A DNA stretch of 8,141 bases from Promethearchaeota archaeon (GTDB taxonomy: Archaea; Asgardarchaeota; Lokiarchaeia; Sigynarchaeales; MK-D1), in NCBI GenBank assembly GCA_016839385.1, contig JAEOUK010000215.1, positions 1 to 8,141 of the forward strand, written 5' to 3'. Of this stretch, positions 5,609-8,141 are shown in pieces. Position 1 is the first letter of the stretch. Each line of letters starts with the position of its first letter. A model generated the notes under the pieces. The model saw only the letters and a program-made list of their open reading frames with translations, was not told the DNA's origin and did no database searches. The position numbers and the translations under genes are program-made.

Positions 5609-6367
5609 ATGGATGTTCAAACAATTAAATCAGTGATAAAGACTCCATTTTTTAAAACCATTTTATTTCTTATTGGTATTTATGGAATTGGATTTCTTAT
5701 TTATTTATTTCTGGTCGAACCATATGTACATGGAATAGTTCGAGATATATTTCATACAATATATTGGCGTTGGTATTTAGATTGGAGTGCAATTAGTGGA
5801 TTTTCAATATTGTATATCCTTATAGGGTTGTTATTCGATTTGCTGGGAACAAAAATGAAAGCTAGGTTTATAACAATTTATATACTACCTGTAATCTTTA
5901 TGATTGCGAATTTTTTTGGAATGATCGCATTGGATATTGCAGTTACTCGCTTTGCGGATGTTCATATTGGAGATAATTGGGAAACTCCAACAATAGCTTG
6001 GTTAGGAATGAGTTCCCAACAGATATACCATGGTTTTTTTTTCTGGTTTATGCCAGCTTTATTAATTACAGGTTATCCGCTAATTAGATTATTTGGAGGA
6101 GCCAATAAAAATAGATGGTTGAATTCGTTCAAAATATTCTTGTTCATGATGGGACTCTATGAATTATCTCTTGGCTATCTAGATGCAATTGTTTGTCAAG
6201 TGATATGGGGAGATTGGAGTATTTACGGAGAATGGAGTATGCTAGGAACGGGAGGAATTTCAGCCCTGGGGTGGATAATACACTACACTTTAAATGCAAT
6301 TTTCTTGTGGTTTGGAATTTTGGCAGTGGAAATGATGTACAAACAAATAGTTTTTAATTCTCCTTAA
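5609..6367 (+). CDS. Six-helix integral membrane protein of unknown function
   Basis: This encodes 252 residues, and I do not recognise the family. Six hydrophobic segments are visible at about 16-37, 60-80, 87-112, 139-160, 171-197 and 213-243, with short polar loops and almost no soluble domain. Aromatic and charged clusters stand out: IYWRWYLDW (51-59), a WETPTIAW loop (124-131), and a D/W-rich stretch around 192-209 (LDAI...WGDWSIYGEW). Acidic and tryptophan residues near helix ends could line a substrate or ion path, but no transporter or enzyme motif is evident. The start has a Shine-Dalgarno motif and a TATA-like box. The gene lies 66 bases after the amide hydrolase gene and 82 bases before the ABC ATPase gene on the same strand. 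Each gap has its own promoter-like box, so a shared role with the exporter is possible but not shown. Confidence 0.8.
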   Translation: MDVQTIKSVIKTPFFKTILFLIGIYGIGFLIYLFLVEPYVHGIVRDIFHTIYWRWYLDWSAISGFSILYILIGLLFDLLGTKMKARFITIYILPVIFMIANFFGMIALDIAVTRFADVHIGDNWETPTIAWLGMSSQQIYHGFFFWFMPALLITGYPLIRLFGGANKNRWLNSFKIFLFMMGLYELSLGYLDAIVCQVIWGDWSIYGEWSMLGTGGISALGWIIHYTLNAIFLWFGILAVEMMYKQIVFNSP

Positions 6368-6417
6368 TTATCTATTAAGTAATTTTTCATATTATTCTTG
6401 AATCGTCCAACTCAAAA

Positions 6418-6427
6418 CTTAATTTAG
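6418..6427 (+). promoter_or_regulatory. TATA-like box for the ABC exporter operon
   Basis: CTTAATTTAG is centred about 28 bases before the ATG at 6450. It supports that start, with a leaderless transcript, over in-frame ATGs at residues 20 and 23. Confidence 0.4.
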
Positions 6428-6449
6428 ATGTTATCAGAATAGTGTTTGA

Positions 6450-7463
6450 ATGAAAAGAAATAGACCAAAAAATTTGGATGTACATCCAGACTATTCAAAA
6501 GAAATGGCTCTTTTTATGCGACATGTTTATGTATCGTATGATAAACGGAAAATTATATTGCATAACATTAGTCTAGATGTTAATAAAGGTGAAATTTTAG
6601 GTCTTATTGGGGGTTCTGGCTCAGGAAAAAGCACAGTTTTGAGATGTCTTACAGGGCAAATTAAACCATATAGAGGTCATGTGTGGACCGCAAATTGTGA
6701 TATCATAAAAGACAAAGAGAAACTTGTAAATAAAATAGGTTATGTTCCTCAACTTGAATATGTATCATTATACTATGATTTTAACCCCCTCGAAAATTGT
6801 ATTTTCTTTGGAAGAAACTATCAACTAAGTAAAGAAGAAATAATTACGCGTGCCAAGAGAATATTCAAGATTTTAGGTTTCGATAATGATGAAATTCTTC
6901 AAAGGCCAGTGAAAAGGTTATCTGGTGGAGAAAAAAAAAGGGTTTCCATCGCAGTGGCATTGATAAACACACCTGAGGTTTTGTTCTTGGATGAGCCTAC
7001 AACAGGTTTGGACCCTCATCTTAGGATAAATGTATTAAACTTTCTTCTGAAAATCAATCAAGAATTCGGGACTACAATGGTTATTGTTAGTCATGATTTG
7101 GAAATTGTTGATTACTGCTCGAAAATTGCTATATTAAACTATGGAAGGATTACTGGGTATGGTCGTCCTGTAGATCTTATTGAATCACTTCCCTCTGAAG
7201 GTCGTGCGGTACTTGTGGAATTAGAAAATATCGATCCAGAACGAAAATTGGATAGAATCCTTAGAATTAAGGGAATCGAGTATGTGTTAAATGCTGGAAG
7301 AAATAAATTGAAATTATTTGTTACAGATACAGAGAGTATAAGTGAAATTTTAGATCGTCTATATGAAATGAATCTTACGGTAAAATCATTTTCAATTGAT
7401 AAAGGCACATTATTAGATTATTTCCGATTGAAAGGAGGAGTCTCTATTAAAGATATGGAGTGA
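6450..7463 (+). CDS. ABC transporter ATP-binding protein (ABC-2 / DrrA-type exporter)
   Basis: This encodes 337 residues. The nucleotide-binding domain covers about 22-245: Walker A GGSGSGKST (54-62), Q-loop Gln101 in GYVPQ, signature LSGGE (157-161), Walker B VLFLDE (177-182), D-loop GLDP, and the H-loop His215 in VSHD. Residues about 250-330 form a C-terminal mixed alpha/beta domain ending in LLDYFRL, as in the C-terminal extensions of DrrA/CcmA-type exporter ATPases, where it contributes to dimerisation or regulation. It hydrolyses ATP on the cytosolic face to drive the permease encoded six bases downstream. The first 20 residues are a basic, polar lead-in before the domain. All catalytic motifs are intact, so it should be active. 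The cargo (drug, lipid, peptide or polysaccharide) cannot be told from sequence. No substrate-binding protein is encoded nearby, which fits an exporter. Confidence 0.95.
   Translation: MKRNRPKNLDVHPDYSKEMALFMRHVYVSYDKRKIILHNISLDVNKGEILGLIGGSGSGKSTVLRCLTGQIKPYRGHVWTANCDIIKDKEKLVNKIGYVPQLEYVSLYYDFNPLENCIFFGRNYQLSKEEIITRAKRIFKILGFDNDEILQRPVKRLSGGEKKRVSIAVALINTPEVLFLDEPTTGLDPHLRINVLNFLLKINQEFGTTMVIVSHDLEIVDYCSKIAILNYGRITGYGRPVDLIESLPSEGRAVLVELENIDPERKLDRILRIKGIEYVLNAGRNKLKLFVTDTESISEILDRLYEMNLTVKSFSIDKGTLLDYFRLKGGVSIKDME
7457..7463 (+). promoter_or_regulatory. Shine-Dalgarno motif overlapping the ATPase stop
   Basis: GGAGTGA overlaps the TGA stop of the ATPase gene and ends six bases before the permease ATG at 7470. 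It closely resembles the complement of the 16S rRNA 3' end. It indicates coupled translation of the two genes and fixes the permease start. Confidence 0.5.
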
Positions 7464-7469
7464 AGAAAG

Positions 7470-8141
7470 ATGTCTGAAGATTTTAAAACTTTATCTCGCA
7501 GGGGATCTCGTATTCGAAGTATTATCCAAAATGAGTTAACTACTTTATTGAAAGACAGATTATCTCTTTTCATTTTATTCATTATACCAGTTGCAGTTCT
7601 AGTAACGATTGGGATAGGAAAAATCGGATATTTTAGTAATCCAGTCAATTTATGGATTATTGATTATGATAATAGCACAAAATCTCATGAATTCATTGCA
7701 ACTATGCAAAAAAGTGATGATATAATTGTTACCACAAATTATGATAATCCATTCACAACTCCGGAACAATTTGAACAATTAGCAGGTCAATATCTCCCCA
7801 CTAATGAATTAACTGCTTATATTGTCTTGCATTCTGGATTTGAAGCAGATATTCTAGCAAATAAATCAACGACACTTGTTGTATATATAGATGCAATAGA
7901 TGCAATTGCTGCTTTCTTGGCAGAATTTTTGATTCAAATTAAGCTAGTTGACTTTCAGTTAGAAAATATTGTATTCGAATCAGATATATTTTATTTTCCT
8001 GTTATGCGACCTGAAGTTGAGTTCAGTAATTTACTTGTTATCGCAGCTCCAATGATGTTAGGTCTAATCCTATTTGGTACTATGACATTGGTGACTTCTC
8101 AATGTATTGTAGGAGATATTGCTTTAAAGAGACTTCTAACG
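7470..8141 (+). CDS. ABC-2 type permease, N-terminal part, cut by the window
   Basis: The frame is open from ATG 7470 to the window edge: 224 codons with no stop. After a basic cytosolic start (residues 1-30, with IRSIIQNELTTLLKDR) comes a first membrane helix at about 31-50. A large polar segment of about 130 residues follows, predicted to be outside the cell. It begins with the LWIIDYDNS strand typical of YhgE/ABC-2 exporters. A second helix spans about 189-210 (NLLVIAAPMMLGLILFG...), followed by DIALKRLLT, which matches the cytosolic coupling stretch that usually reads 'E..gTl.rLl'. Further helices of the family, usually four more, would lie beyond the edge. It forms the membrane channel of the exporter with the ATPase encoded directly upstream (six bases between stop and start). 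Substrate is unknown. Confidence 0.9.
   Translation, partial: MSEDFKTLSRRGSRIRSIIQNELTTLLKDRLSLFILFIIPVAVLVTIGIGKIGYFSNPVNLWIIDYDNSTKSHEFIATMQKSDDIIVTTNYDNPFTTPEQFEQLAGQYLPTNELTAYIVLHSGFEADILANKSTTLVVYIDAIDAIAAFLAEFLIQIKLVDFQLENIVFESDIFYFPVMRPEVEFSNLLVIAAPMMLGLILFGTMTLVTSQCIVGDIALKRLLT

Noticed and set aside
7139..7648. Two minus-strand open frames over the ABC ATPase and permease junction
   Set aside because: They are antisense to two strongly supported genes and show no domain or promoter.
1..8141. tRNA, rRNA, CRISPR array or insertion sequence
   Set aside because: All gaps between genes are short (the largest is 259 bases). No cloverleaf, regularly spaced repeat, transposase or terminal inverted repeat was seen.

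Overview
This is an AT-rich window that reads as archaeal. Three signs point that way. A radical SAM protein at the left edge has the cysteine layout of the archaeal tetraether lipid synthase (Tes/MJ0619) family. Nearly every gene has an archaeal-type TATA-like box about 23-28 bases before its start codon, so most transcripts would be leaderless or nearly so. Shine-Dalgarno motifs appear only where there is room for a leader or inside an operon. Tes together with an acyl-CoA dehydrogenase, a secreted-type choloylglycine-hydrolase-like enzyme and several unrecognised proteins suggests an Asgard archaeon, perhaps Lokiarchaeia-like. That placement is inference; 'archaeon' is much firmer than the phylum.

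Layout. Positions 1-1157 (minus) hold the first 385 codons of the Tes-like radical SAM enzyme, cut by the window edge. Positions 1279-1680 (minus) encode a small 133-residue protein with a disordered charged N-terminus and a compact CxxC / HGxPxH domain. Divergent from it, 1790-2962 (plus) encodes a MoxR/midasin-type (AAA_5-like) ATPase with a strongly acidic segment followed by a lysine-rich tail. A 51-codon gene candidate (2957-3112, minus) meets the ATPase gene tail to tail, with stop codons in adjacent triplets, and lies divergent to the acyl-CoA dehydrogenase gene at 3222-4445 (plus). Next come three plus-strand genes: a membrane-anchored N-terminal-nucleophile (Ntn) amide hydrolase (4526-5542), a six-helix membrane protein of unknown family (5609-6367), and an ABC exporter ATPase (6450-7463). 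The ATPase gene is followed after six bases by its ABC-2 permease gene (7470-8141), which is cut by the right edge.

How the genes fit together. The only clear operon is the ABC ATPase and permease pair. The other genes look singly transcribed, each with its own promoter-like box. Several encode envelope functions: core-lipid maturation, an outward-facing amidase, an unknown membrane protein and an exporter. The acyl-CoA dehydrogenase is a free-standing fatty-acid or branched acyl-CoA oxidation enzyme. The most unusual part is 1279-3177: the CxxC small protein and the acidic-tailed AAA ATPase share a divergent promoter region with inverted repeats, followed by the tail-to-tail small gene and a T10-loop hairpin. 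No tRNA, rRNA, CRISPR array or insertion sequence was seen.
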